From contig NZ_JAPDOD010000036.1 in NCBI RefSeq assembly GCF_027587205.1, positions 1 to 64,000 on the forward strand: a stretch of 64,000 bases of DNA, given 5' to 3'. Made by a program: the position numbers and the translations under genes. Positions within the stretch are counted from its first letter, which is position 1, and the number at the start of each line of letters is the position of its first letter. Shown here piece after piece: positions 32,806-43,525 of this stretch. The DNA comes from Solirubrobacter ginsenosidimutans (GTDB taxonomy: Bacteria > Actinomycetota > Thermoleophilia > Solirubrobacterales > Solirubrobacteraceae). Below the pieces are notes generated by a model. The model saw nothing but the letters and a program-made list of their open reading frames with translations. It was not told the DNA's origin and did no database searches.

Positions 32806-33587
32806 ACATCTCGGCGATCCCCGCCGCGCGGCGCTCGCGCGCGACGGCGGATGACTTCGACGCGGCCAAGGCCCACGCGGACGGCGCGCTCGGCGAGGCG
32901 CCGCTGCCTGCGGAGATCGACCTGCGGCGTCCCTGGCACACGGTTCCCGACCAGGGACGCACCGCGTCGTGCGTCGGCTGGGCGGTCGCCGATTCGGTGC
33001 TGCGCTGGCACATGGTGGAGGCCGGCCGGCTCGAGCCCGACAAGCCGCTTTCGGCCCGCCACGTGTGGATGTCGGCGAAGGAGACCGACCAGCGCGAGGA
33101 GTACCCGTCGACCTTCCTCGAGGAGGACGGCACGAGCCTGAAGGCGGGCCTCGACGTGATCCGCAAGTTCGGCGCGGTCCTGGAGGACGAGCTGCCGTGG
33201 TCCGGCCGGCTGGCCGCCGGGTCGCCCGAGGCCTACTACGCGTCCGCCAAGCGCCGGCGGATCATGGCCTACTTCAACCTCGGCGACGACAGCGCGACCG
33301 ACCGCACCGCCCACTTCGACGAGTGGCGCCGCTGGATGCACGAGAACGGCCCGGTCCTCGTCCTGATCGCGCTCGACGGCAAGCTCGAGACCCCCGGTGC
33401 GACGCTCGACGTCTTCGACCGCGACGCGGCGCACGGCAGCCACGCCGCCGCGCTGTTCGGCTACGGACCGGACCACTTCCTGCTGCGCTCGAGCTGGGGA
33501 CCGTCCTGGCGCGACGGCGGCTACGCGCGCATGAGCCTCGAGTACACGGCCCAGGCCGTGATCGAGAGCTACGGCGTGATGCTCTAG
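32790..33587 (+). CDS. Papain-like (C1) cysteine peptidase homologue
   Basis: 265 residues from a GTG at 32790, no export signal. The papain fold is evident: EIDLRRPWHTVPDQGRTASC with the oxyanion Gln55 and nucleophile Cys61, His218 in HGSHAAALFGYG, and LLRSSWGPSWRDGGYARM near the end. At the position of the catalytic Asn (NSWG in papains) it has Ser234. It may be a slower peptidase or a specialised transferase. Its stop codon shares CTAG with that of the convergent kinase gene. Confidence 0.8.
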   Translation: MDGKLNISAIPAARRSRATADDFDAAKAHADGALGEAPLPAEIDLRRPWHTVPDQGRTASCVGWAVADSVLRWHMVEAGRLEPDKPLSARHVWMSAKETDQREEYPSTFLEEDGTSLKAGLDVIRKFGAVLEDELPWSGRLAAGSPEAYYASAKRRRIMAYFNLGDDSATDRTAHFDEWRRWMHENGPVLVLIALDGKLETPGATLDVFDRDAAHGSHAAALFGYGPDHFLLRSSWGPSWRDGGYARMSLEYTAQAVIESYGVML

Positions 33588-36500
33588 GTCGAAATCGCCT
33601 GCGCCTCGTCGGCGATCCTCGCCGCGACGCCCGGCAGGCCGAGCTCGCGCGCCAGCACGAGGCCGTGGTTGACGATCGCGGTCCGATCCGGCACCGGGAC
33701 ACCGGTGGCCAGCCAGTCGCCGATCGTGCGCAGCGCCCAGCCCTGCGCTCCCCACTCACCGGCCAGCCGCAGCGCGTCGGAAAAGTGCGCGGCGGCGTCC
33801 TGTGGACGGTCGTCCGCGGCCGCGAGCAGGCCCAGCCCGCGCGCGACCGGACCCCAGATCGCCCACAGGTTGATCAGCACCGGGTTGGCCTCGGCGTGCG
33901 GGAGCAGCAGGTCGTAGAGCGCTTCGACGTGCTTGGGCTCGCCCGCCCCTGAGACGGCCTCGGCGAGGCAGAGCGCAGCGGGGAGGAAGTCCGGCGAGCC
34001 GACGACGGAGGCGAAGCCGTCGTGCGCGCAGATCACGACGCTCCGGCGCGCGGCCTCGACGTCCCCCAGCTCCCACTCGAGCGAGGCGAGCATCGCCTCC
34101 CAGACCGGGAGCAGGGCGTAGCGCGCGGCGAACCCGCGCAGCGCCACCGCGTCCGCGTCCTGCGGGCGCCAGCGCAGCCGCGAGAGCACCAGGCGGTGCA
34201 CGGTGTACTCCTGGTAGCAGTCCTCGCCGTGCTGGCGGTTGAGGGCCAGCGCCTCGTCGTTGAGGCGTTCGGCCTCGTCGAGGCGGCCGGCGAACGCCGC
34301 CCGGCCCGCCTCGTAGACCATCAGGAACCAGCGGTGGTGGGTCCGGCGGGTGGCCCGCGACACGGAGCGCGCACGGTCGAGATCCGCGTCGGCGCGCGCG
34401 ACGTCACCCGCCTGCAGGGCGTCGCGGATCCGGTGCAGATACGCCCACGCGAGCGCGCCATGGTCCGCGTGCCGCGCCGCGACGCGCACCAGCTCCTCGG
34501 CCGCCCGCGCCCGGTCGGCCGCGCGTTCGGGGCGCCATTCGACCACGAGCTGCATCGGGTACAGCGCGCCGACGACGGCTTCGTCCTTCAGGCGCTGGGC
34601 CATTGTCAGCGCGTCGTCGATCAGCGCCTCGCGCCGCTCCTGCTCGGGCTCGAGGATCGCCAGCAGACCCGTCGCGCGTGCCCGCAGCGATCCGTCCCCG
34701 GCCGGCAGCCGGTCGAGCGCCTGCGTGAGCAGGGCGATGCCCTCGGGGTCGGTCGCGCCGTACGGGTGCACCTGCGAGAACCCCAGCGCGGCCTCGGCCA
34801 TGGCGTCGGCATCCGCGTCGCGGCGCGCGCTGGCCGCGGCCTGGGCGTAGCGCCGGCGGGCGCCCTCGATGTCCCCCGCGGCGAACGTCGTCTCGGCGAG
34901 CGCGAGCATCGTCGCCCGGCGCTCCGCGGCGGGTGCCTCGGCGCCGAGGGCGATCGCCTCGAGCGCCTCCGCGTAGTGGCGCGCGGCCTCGGCGTGCGCG
35001 AGCGTCGCGGCGGCCTCCTGCGCGGCCTCCACCGCCGTATCCCACGCGGACTGCGGGTCCGCTCCGGCCCGCGCGGCGGCCAGCGCGTGGAAGGCGATCT
35101 GCGCCGCGGGGACGTCGGCACCCGCGTCGCGGCGAACGATCAGGGCGCCGGCCACCGCCTCGTGGATCGCGCCGCGGCGCTGCTCGGGGAGCGCCTCGCG
35201 AACGGCGTCGCGAACGATCCCGTGCGCGAAGGAGAAGTGCCCGGCCTGCTCGGCGGAGACGAGCCCCGAGGCGAGCCCGCGGTCGACCGCGGCGGCCACC
35301 GTCGCCCGCGGCACGCTCGCCGCCCGCGAGAGGTCGGCGATCGTGAAGCGCCCAGCGACCGCGCCCACCTCCAGCACCGCGCAGGCCTCGTCGCCGAGTC
35401 GCTCGACGCGGCGGCGGACGACCTCGCGCACGCGCGCGGGGACGAGCGTCGTGCTGGTGTCGTCGTCGACGGACCCGGAGGAGAGCAGGCGGATCAGCTC
35501 CGCGACGTAGAACGGATTGCCGCGCGTGCGGCGGTGGATCGAGTCGGCCGTCGGCTGCGCGACGTCGGCGGGCAGGAGCGCGCGGACGGCCTCGGGCTCC
35601 AGCCCGCCCAGCTCCACCCGCGCCACGCGCGAATCGCCCTCGATCCCTTCCAGCACCTCCGGGAAGGCGACCTCGCCCTCGGTGTACGCGCCGGCGACGA
35701 GCACGCGCGCCGCCGTCTCGGCCGCCACCACGTGCGACAGCAGCCGCAGCGACGACGCGTCCGCCCAGTGGAGATCGTCGAGCACGACGACCAGCGGCGC
35801 GTCCGTCGCGGCGATCGCCAGCAGATCGGCGACGGCGTCGTAGAGCTGCAGGCGCTGCTCCTCGCCCCCGGAACCGGTGGCCGCGCCGCCCAGCAGTGGG
35901 CCGAGCGCGGGGTCGGTCTCGCCCGCCACGAGGCCGCTCAGCGCGCGCACGACCGGGCGCCAGACGCCGTACGGGCGCCCTTCCGCCTCGCCGCGCCCGC
36001 GGACCGCCACGCCACCGCGGTTGCCGGCCTCGTTGGCGAGTGCGTCGAGCAGCGTCGTCTTGCCGATGCCCGACTCGCCCGCGACGACGACCGTGCGCAC
36101 CGTCCCGCTCCAGGCCTGGGTCAGCACCTTGCGCAGGCGCTCGAGCTCGGGACCGCGGCCGACCACGCCGGCGGGCGTGAAGGCCTCCTCGGACGGGCGG
36201 GAGATCAGGCGGTCGAGCTCGCGCGCGACGCCCACGGCGTCGGCGGGCCGGTCCGCGGGATCGGGCGCGATCAGCGCGAGGATCAGCCGGTCCAGCGCCT
36301 CCGGGACGCCGGTCACGCGACTCGACGGCGGCGGCGGGACGCGCATCCGGAAGATGTCCTTGGAGTCGAACGGCCGCGACCCGCACAGCAGCTCGTACAG
36401 GGTCACGCCGAGCGCGAAGAGGTCCGACAGCGGCGTCGCGGCCTCGCCCAGCGTCTGCTCGGGCGCGGCGTAGCGCGGCGTGCCGGCGGGTGGAGCGGAT

Positions 36501-37138
36501 TCGCCCTCGGCGACGGCGACGCCGAAGTCCCCCAGCGCGGCCTCCCCCTCGGCGTCGATCCAGACGTTGTCGGGCTTGACGTCGCGATGGACGACGCCGT
36601 GGGCGTGCGCGTGGGCGAGCGCGTTGGCGATCTCGCGCCCGGCGGCGATCACCTCCTGGGGCTCCAGCCGGCGGGCGGGTGCGCGTTCGAGCCGGTCGGC
36701 GAGCGACCCGCCCGTCATGTAGCGGGCGACGAGGCAGGGCGTGCCGTCGTCCTCGAAGACGTCGTGCACGGTGACGATGTGCCGGTGACCGCCGAGGCGG
36801 GCGGTGAGCCGGGCCTCGCGGCGCAGCCGCTCCCACGCCCCAGGCCCGCTGACCCGCGCGAGCGCGACGCCGCGGTCGAGCGTGAGGTCGTGCGCGAGCC
36901 ACACGTCCTTGGCCGCCCCGCGGCCGAGCTGGCGCTGCAGGAGATAGCGGCCGGCCACCATCCCCGGGCTCGCCGCGACCGGCGCGGCCGCCTCCGGGGA
37001 GGCGATCGTGCATGCCGGGCAAGGACCGCCATCCGCATCCAGCGGGCGACCGCAATTCGGGCACGTGGAGCGCAACTGGCTCAGAACCTCGAAGTCTACG
37101 GACGCCGGTGTCTCACTCGATGGGGGGAGATGCCTCAC
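33584..37138 (-). CDS. Ser/Thr kinase-AAA ATPase-TPR signalling protein, WNK-like lysine
   Basis: 1184 residues from a GTG at 37138. Order: zinc ribbon (C26, C29, C40, C43), kinase domain about 64-315, AAA/STAND ATPase with GESGIGKTT at 354-362 and VVVLDDLHWAD, then about 600 residues of helical TPR-like repeats. HRDVKPDN (184-191) and DFG (204-206) are intact. The beta-3 VAIK lysine is Ala94 (VALA). A lysine instead sits in the glycine-rich loop (GRGAAK, Lys77), as in eukaryotic WNK kinases. It lacks a membrane anchor and a LuxR output domain. It resembles PknK-type regulators. Confidence 0.85.
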   Translation of the reverse strand: MRHLPPSSETPASVDFEVLSQLRSTCPNCGRPLDADGGPCPACTIASPEAAAPVAASPGMVAGRYLLQRQLGRGAAKDVWLAHDLTLDRGVALARVSGPGAWERLRREARLTARLGGHRHIVTVHDVFEDDGTPCLVARYMTGGSLADRLERAPARRLEPQEVIAAGREIANALAHAHAHGVVHRDVKPDNVWIDAEGEAALGDFGVAVAEGESAPPAGTPRYAAPEQTLGEAATPLSDLFALGVTLYELLCGSRPFDSKDIFRMRVPPPPSSRVTGVPEALDRLILALIAPDPADRPADAVGVARELDRLISRPSEEAFTPAGVVGRGPELERLRKVLTQAWSGTVRTVVVAGESGIGKTTLLDALANEAGNRGGVAVRGRGEAEGRPYGVWRPVVRALSGLVAGETDPALGPLLGGAATGSGGEEQRLQLYDAVADLLAIAATDAPLVVVLDDLHWADASSLRLLSHVVAAETAARVLVAGAYTEGEVAFPEVLEGIEGDSRVARVELGGLEPEAVRALLPADVAQPTADSIHRRTRGNPFYVAELIRLLSSGSVDDDTSTTLVPARVREVVRRRVERLGDEACAVLEVGAVAGRFTIADLSRAASVPRATVAAAVDRGLASGLVSAEQAGHFSFAHGIVRDAVREALPEQRRGAIHEAVAGALIVRRDAGADVPAAQIAFHALAAARAGADPQSAWDTAVEAAQEAAATLAHAEAARHYAEALEAIALGAEAPAAERRATMLALAETTFAAGDIEGARRRYAQAAASARRDADADAMAEAALGFSQVHPYGATDPEGIALLTQALDRLPAGDGSLRARATGLLAILEPEQERREALIDDALTMAQRLKDEAVVGALYPMQLVVEWRPERAADRARAAEELVRVAARHADHGALAWAYLHRIRDALQAGDVARADADLDRARSVSRATRRTHHRWFLMVYEAGRAAFAGRLDEAERLNDEALALNRQHGEDCYQEYTVHRLVLSRLRWRPQDADAVALRGFAARYALLPVWEAMLASLEWELGDVEAARRSVVICAHDGFASVVGSPDFLPAALCLAEAVSGAGEPKHVEALYDLLLPHAEANPVLINLWAIWGPVARGLGLLAAADDRPQDAAAHFSDALRLAGEWGAQGWALRTIGDWLATGVPVPDRTAIVNHGLVLARELGLPGVAARIADEAQAIST

Positions 37139-37207
37139 ACCCGCCGTGGGAAAGGTTCACCCCCCAAGCTCATGGTGGTCCCCTCGACGATCGGGGAGGG
37201 TTACGCC

Positions 37208-37588
37208 ATGGCCGCCCCCTCCCTTCTCTTCCCCGCTTCCGACGTCACGACGATCCAGCGTGACTTCGCCGCCGAGGCGACTCTTGAACGCGTCAGGTCC
37301 GCAGCGATGATCGCAAGAGACCGGATCGCCGAGCTCGACAACGTCCGGGTCCTCGGCCCGGAGGTCAAGAGCGGCAGCGACAGCGTCCGCCTCGCGATCG
37401 ACCTGCGCGACACGGGCCGCGACGCCTGGCAGGTCGCCTGCGCGATGGCCGGCCGCGGGTTCACGCTCGACGCCGCCTCGCACCGCGTGATCGTCGTCCG
37501 TCTGACCGAGGACGACATCCGCGACGCGACGCACCACCGCCTCGCGTCCGCCCTGCAGCTCGCGCTCTGGGCCTCGCCGGCTAACTGA
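37208..37588 (+). CDS. Stand-alone domain like the C-terminal part of Orn/Lys/Arg decarboxylases
   Basis: 126 residues from an ATG at 37208 with GGGAGGG 8 bp upstream. The segment DNVRVLGPEV...SVRLAIDLRDTGRDAWQVACAMAGRGFTLDAASHRVIVV resembles the region after the PLP domain in fold-I Orn/Lys/Arg decarboxylases (DPLRL-IDVRGTG-GYEVA type). No PLP domain is present or found nearby. It could be a regulatory remnant or an independent small-molecule-binding module. It is convergent with marR, overlapping by 8 bp. Confidence 0.6.
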   Translation: MAAPSLLFPASDVTTIQRDFAAEATLERVRSAAMIARDRIAELDNVRVLGPEVKSGSDSVRLAIDLRDTGRDAWQVACAMAGRGFTLDAASHRVIVVRLTEDDIRDATHHRLASALQLALWASPAN

Positions 37589-37943
37589 GGGTTTCCGCGA
37601 GCACTCGGCGGTGCGTGGGACGCGCCGCGTCGTAGCGCTCGCGTCCTTCCTCGGTCAGACAGACCGAGATCCCGCGCCGGTCCTCCGGGCACATCGCGCG
37701 GGCCACGAGTCCGTCCTTCTCGAGGCGGGCGACCGTACGCGACAGCGCGCTCTGGCTCAGATGCACGGCGGCGGCCAGCTCCTGCATCCGAGGCTTCTCG
37801 CCGCAGTCGCACGCGAGCCGCTCGAGCACTTCGAACTCGCTCATCCCGAGCCCGTGGTCGGCCAGCGCCTCGTCCAGCGCGCACGCCGTGCGGGCATGGC
37901 GCGTCAGGAGCTCACGCCATTGCTCACCGAGATCGACTGACAC
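37581..37943 (-). CDS. MarR-family transcriptional regulator
   Basis: 120 residues from a GTG at 37943. Winged helix: SEFEVLERLACDCGEKPRMQELAAAVHLSQSALSRTVARLEKDGLVARAMCPEDRRGISVCLTEEG shows the recognition helix SQSALSRTVARLE and the wing DRRG. It is divergent from an MFS efflux gene, with a large operator in the 68-bp gap, so it likely represses both until a toxic ligand binds. Confidence 0.92.
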   Translation of the reverse strand: MSVDLGEQWRELLTRHARTACALDEALADHGLGMSEFEVLERLACDCGEKPRMQELAAAVHLSQSALSRTVARLEKDGLVARAMCPEDRRGISVCLTEEGRERYDAARPTHRRVLAETLS

Positions 37944-37960
37944 GCTGTCGATTGTACACC

Positions 37961-37990
37961 GTGCATCTATTGCTATTGCATTAGATGCAC
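37961..37990. promoter_or_regulatory. MarR operator between marR and the MFS gene
   Basis: A 30-bp near-perfect palindrome: 13-bp arms (left GTGCATCTATTGC) with one mismatch around a 4-bp centre TATT. The outer 9 bp of each arm match perfectly. A partial third copy, GTGCATGTATTG, directly follows at 37991. It overlaps the probable promoters of both divergent genes. Confidence 0.75.
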
Positions 37991-38011
37991 GTGCATGTAT
38001 TGTCTCTGGGG

Positions 38012-39412
38012 ATGACTTCTTCCTCCCCGGCTGCTCAGCGGTGGGACGCGCGTCTCTGGACCGCGCTCTTCCTGCTGTGCGGCGTGCTCTTCCTCGACGG
38101 GCTCGACGTCTCGATGGTCGGCGTCGCACTCCCCTCGATCCAGGCCGACCTCGGCCTCACCACCTCCCAGCTGCAGTGGGTCATCTCGGCCTACGTGCTC
38201 GGTCTGGGCGGCGTGCTCCTTCTCGGAGGCCGCGCCGCTGATCTCCTCGGCCGGCGGCGGGTGCTGATCGCGGCGCTGTCGGTCTTCACGCTCGCCTCGC
38301 TGATGGGCGGACTCGTCGACAGCGGCGCCCTGCTGATCGCCGCCCGTTTCCTCAAGGGCGTCGCCGCGGCGTTCACCGTCCCCGCCTCGCTCTCCCTGCT
38401 CACCACGACCTTCACCGAAGGCCCCGCCCGCAACAAGGCGATGGCGATCTTCAACGCGTTCGGCGCCAGCGGGTTCTCCTTCGGGCTCGTGTTCGGCGGC
38501 CTGCTGACCGAGGTCGGCTGGCGCTGGACCTTCCTGCTGCCGGTGCCGGTCGCGGCGCTGCTGCTGTTCCTGATGCCGCGCTACATCGCTCGCGACCGCC
38601 CGCACATCGGGCAGAAGCGCCGCTACGACCTTCCCGGTGCGTTGCTGCTGACCGCGGGGATGCTGCTGCTGGTGCGCACGATCGTCGAGGCGCCCAATGC
38701 GGGCTGGGCCGCTCCCGAGACGATCGCCGCGTTCCTGCTCGCCGCGGGCCTGCTCGCAGCTTTCGTCGCCGTCGAGCGCCGCGCGCCGCAGCCGCTCGTG
38801 CGGCTCGGCATCCTCCGCTCCGCCCCGCTCGTGCGGGCGAACCTCGGCGCGATGTGCCTGTTCGGCGCCTACGTCGGCTTCCAGTTCGTGGCGACGTTGT
38901 ACCTGCAGAAGACGCTCCAGTGGAGCGCCCTGGAGACCGCGCTGGCGTTCCTGCCCGCCGGCCTGTTCGTCGCCGTCGGCGCGCCGCGGATGGGCACGGT
39001 GATCACGCGCTACGGCACGGCCAAGCCGATCGTGGCCTCCACGGTCGCGTTCGCGGCCGGTTACGCGCTCTTCCTGCGCGTGGACGCGACGCCCTACGTG
39101 CTCACGTTCCTGCCGACGATCATGCTGCTCGGCCTCGGCTTCGCCCTCGGTTACGCGGCGCTCAGCGTCCAGGCCACCGCGGGCGTCTCCGACCATGAGC
39201 AGGGCCTGGCCGCCGGCCTGGTCCAGACCTCGTTCCAGATGGGCGGGGCGATCGTGCTGGCCGCGGTCAGCGCCGTCGTGGGCCAGGGAACGATCAGCGA
39301 CTACCGGACGGCGATCGCGATCGTGCTCGGGGTCGCCGTGCTCAGCCTCGTGCTGGCGCTGACCGGCGTCGTGCGGCCGCGCACCGACGAGGTGGTCGCT
39401 ACGGCCTCTTAG
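38012..39412 (+). CDS. MFS drug transporter, DHA2/EmrB-type with 14 helices
   Basis: 466 residues with about 14 hydrophobic helices. [41 protein letters not shown] is the hallmark N-terminus of the EmrB/QacA group, followed by the loop motif [15 protein letters not shown] proton-driven exporter of toxic compounds, probably controlled by the divergent MarR. The start is ATG 38012; an in-frame ATG at 37985 lies in the operator. The 3' end overlaps hspR by 14 bp, convergently. Confidence 0.93.
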   Translation: MTSSSPAAQRWDARLWTALFLLCGVLFLDGLDVSMVGVALPSIQADLGLTTSQLQWVISAYVLGLGGVLLLGGRAADLLGRRRVLIAALSVFTLASLMGGLVDSGALLIAARFLKGVAAAFTVPASLSLLTTTFTEGPARNKAMAIFNAFGASGFSFGLVFGGLLTEVGWRWTFLLPVPVAALLLFLMPRYIARDRPHIGQKRRYDLPGALLLTAGMLLLVRTIVEAPNAGWAAPETIAAFLLAAGLLAAFVAVERRAPQPLVRLGILRSAPLVRANLGAMCLFGAYVGFQFVATLYLQKTLQWSALETALAFLPAGLFVAVGAPRMGTVITRYGTAKPIVASTVAFAAGYALFLRVDATPYVLTFLPTIMLLGLGFALGYAALSVQATAGVSDHEQGLAAGLVQTSFQMGGAIVLAAVSAVVGQGTISDYRTAIAIVLGVAVLSLVLALTGVVRPRTDEVVATAS

Positions 39413-39848
39413 ACCCGCGACGGTGGGGGATGAGCGCGGTGCCCGGGGCGGCCTCGAACTTCACGATCTCGGCCTTGACGGACTCGCGCTTCTCCTCCAA
39501 CCGGGCGATCTCCTCGAGCAGCTGCTCCGCGCGGCGCTCGAGGACGTCGACCTTGCGCTGCATGCGGTCGAGCTGCTGCTCGAGTTCGAAGACCCGCTCG
39601 ACGCCGGCGAGGTTCATCCCCCACTCCGTCGTCATCTCCTGGATCCGCCGCAGCCGCTCGACGTCGGCCTGCGAGTAGAGGCGCGTGCCCTTGGGGGAGC
39701 GTTTGGGCTCGATGAGCCCCCGCGTCTCGTACATCCGCAGCGTCTGCGGGTGCATCTCGGCCAGCTCGGCCGCGACCGAGATCATGAAGACCCCGCGGTC
39801 GTGGTCGACGCGGGCCGTGATGCGCGTGGTGGTGCGGCGGGCAGCCAT
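39399..39848 (-). CDS. hspR: MerR-family heat-shock repressor HspR
   Basis: 149 residues. [38 protein letters not shown] is the HspR-type MerR helix-turn-helix, starting at about residue 21. A long coiled coil (about 90-125) follows. It is the last gene of dnaK-grpE-dnaJ-hspR, the classical actinobacterial arrangement. HspR acts with DnaK as co-repressor. Inverted repeats before dnaK and clpB are its likely sites. Confidence 0.92.
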   Translation of the reverse strand: MAARRTTTRITARVDHDRGVFMISVAAELAEMHPQTLRMYETRGLIEPKRSPKGTRLYSQADVERLRRIQEMTTEWGMNLAGVERVFELEQQLDRMQRKVDVLERRAEQLLEEIARLEEKRESVKAEIVKFEAAPGTALIPHRRGSKRP

Positions 39849-39851
39849 CGG

Positions 39852-40976
39852 CTAGGCCTTCCCCGCCGCCCTGAGGATCCGCTCGCGCGGGTTGCCGTTC
39901 ATGACCTTCGAGAGCTGCTCGACGGCGTCGCGCTGCTCCTGGGTGAGGTCGGTCGGCATCTCGATCACGAAGCGATAGTGCAGGTCGCCCCGGCCGGAAC
40001 CGGAGAGGATCGGGGGACCTTCGCCGCGAAGACGCTGCAGCGTGCCGTGTTTCGTTCCCGGCGCGACGCGCAGCTTCTTGGTGCCGTTGAGCGTCGGGAC
40101 CTCGACCTCGGCCCCGCCGAGCGCCTCGGTGACGGTGATCGGCACCTCGACCTCGTAGTTCTCGCCCTTGGGCTTGAACACCGGGGACTCGGTCACGTGG
40201 GTGATCACGTACAGATCGCCCGCGGGGCCGCCGCGCAGACCCGCCTCGCCCTTGCCCGCGAGCTTGATGCGCGAACCCTCGCGCACGCCGGCCGGGATGT
40301 TGACCCGGTAGCGCTTCATCTCGCTCAGCCGGCCCTCGCCGCCGCAGGTCGGGCACGGATCCTCGATCACGGTGCCGGAGCCGTTGCAGCGATGGCACGG
40401 GCGCGTGATGGAGAACACGCCCTGGCCCTGGGCCTCGACGCCGCGGCCGTTGCAGACCGGGCAGACCTTCGGCGACGTGCCCGGGCGGGCGCCGCTGCCG
40501 CGACAGGTGCCGCAGGCCGCGTGGGTGGCGACGGAGACCGGGATCTGCGCGCCCTCATTGGCCTGCTCGAACGACAGCGTGACCGAGGTCTCGAGATCCT
40601 TGCCGCGCTCCACCGACGGCTTCGTGCGGTCACGCCCGCCGCCGCCGGAGTTGAAGATGCCCGACAGGATGTCCGAGAACGAGCCGAAGTCGGTCGCCGT
40701 CGCGCCGCCGCCCGCTCCGCCGCCGGTCGTGCCGGTGCCGAACGGGTTGCCGCCGCCGAAGACCGAGCCGCCACGGTCGTACTTCTTGCGCTTCTCCGGG
40801 TCCCCGATCACGTCGTAGGCCTCGGAGATCGCCTTGAAGCGCTCCTCCGCCCCGGGCTCGGAGTTCGTGTCCGGGTGGTACTTGCGGGCGAGCTTGCGGT
40901 ACGCCTTCTTGATGTCCTCTTGGGACGCCTTCTTGTCGACCCCCAGGGTCTTGTAGTGATCGGGAGCTCTCGCCAT
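39852..40976 (-). CDS. dnaJ: Co-chaperone DnaJ
   Basis: 374 residues. J domain with HPD at 34-36, a Gly/Phe-rich linker (GGGNPFGTGTTGGGAGGG), four CxxCxGxG zinc motifs (CGTCRGSG, CPVCNGRG, CHRCNGSG, CPTCGGEG) and two C-terminal substrate-binding beta domains. It stimulates DnaK ATPase and delivers unfolded proteins. It ends 3 bp before hspR and starts 2 bp after grpE. Confidence 0.97.
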   Translation of the reverse strand: MARAPDHYKTLGVDKKASQEDIKKAYRKLARKYHPDTNSEPGAEERFKAISEAYDVIGDPEKRKKYDRGGSVFGGGNPFGTGTTGGGAGGGATATDFGSFSDILSGIFNSGGGGRDRTKPSVERGKDLETSVTLSFEQANEGAQIPVSVATHAACGTCRGSGARPGTSPKVCPVCNGRGVEAQGQGVFSITRPCHRCNGSGTVIEDPCPTCGGEGRLSEMKRYRVNIPAGVREGSRIKLAGKGEAGLRGGPAGDLYVITHVTESPVFKPKGENYEVEVPITVTEALGGAEVEVPTLNGTKKLRVAPGTKHGTLQRLRGEGPPILSGSGRGDLHYRFVIEMPTDLTQEQRDAVEQLSKVMNGNPRERILRAAGKA

Positions 40977-40978
40977 CG

Positions 40979-41565
40979 CTACCCCGCGACCACGACACGC
41001 GCGGGCCGCAGCACCGCGCCATTGATCCGGTAGCCGGACTGGTAGACCTCGACCACGGTGCCCGGCTCCACGCCTTCGTGGGGCTGCTGGGCCATCGCCT
41101 CGTGCTCGTTGGGGTCGAAGACCTCGCCCTGCGGCGAGAACGTCTGGATGCCCACGCGGTTCAGCGCCGCCTGCAGCTCGCCGGCGACCATCGCGAAGCC
41201 CTTGACGACGTCCTCATGGCCGGCGGCGGCCTTCAGCGCGAGCTCGAGGTGGTCGATCGCGGGCAGCAGCTCCTTGGCCAGCTTGGCCATGCCACGGTCC
41301 ACTGCCGCCGCGTTCTCGCGCGCCATCCGCTTGCGGTAGTTCTCGAAGTCGGCCTGCGTGCGCTTGGCCAGCTCCAGGTAGTCGTCGGCCTTGTCCTGCG
41401 CGATCTTCAGTTCGGAAGCGGCGGGCGCCTCGGCGTCGCCGAAGGAGACCTCGCCCGTCCCGGCCGCGGCAGGATGCGGCGGCGCCGCCGCGGAGAAGTC
41501 GTCCTCCTCCGCGACGGGCTGTGCCTGAATCGTCTCCTCAGGCTCGGTACGAGTGTCTTCCGTCA

Positions 41566-41566
<1 letters not shown>
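40979..41566 (-). CDS. grpE: Nucleotide exchange factor GrpE
   Basis: 195 residues from the ATG at 41566, which overlaps the dnaK stop by one base (TGATG). An acidic disordered N-terminus of about 55 residues precedes a long helix (KIAQDKADDYLELAKRTQADFENYRKR) and the beta-wing domain ending in GTVVEVYQSGYRINGAVLRPARV. It releases ADP from DnaK. Confidence 0.96.
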
Positions 41567-43479
<1,913 letters not shown>

Positions 43480-43497
43480 ATGCTTGCTCCTCTTGAA

Positions 43498-43525
43498 AAT
43501 CTCAGTCTGCTTGGCGCAGATTGTA
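43498..43525 (-). promoter_or_regulatory. dnaK promoter -10 with HspR-like inverted repeat
   Basis: On the minus strand a -10 TACAAT (43520-43525) runs directly into a 25-bp element, AATCTGCGCC-N5-GACTGAGATT (43498-43522). Length, spacing and right arm match the clpB element (GACTrAGATT), and both begin on the last three bases of the -10. The left arm is weaker than at clpB. The -35 is poor. The element codes for the last residues and stop of nth. Confidence 0.7.

Noticed and set aside
34022..37171. Very long plus-strand open frame antisense to the kinase-ATPase gene
   Set aside because: Low-complexity Arg/Gly/Val translation. Only its last 127 codons (37208-37588) beyond the kinase gene look real and were kept.
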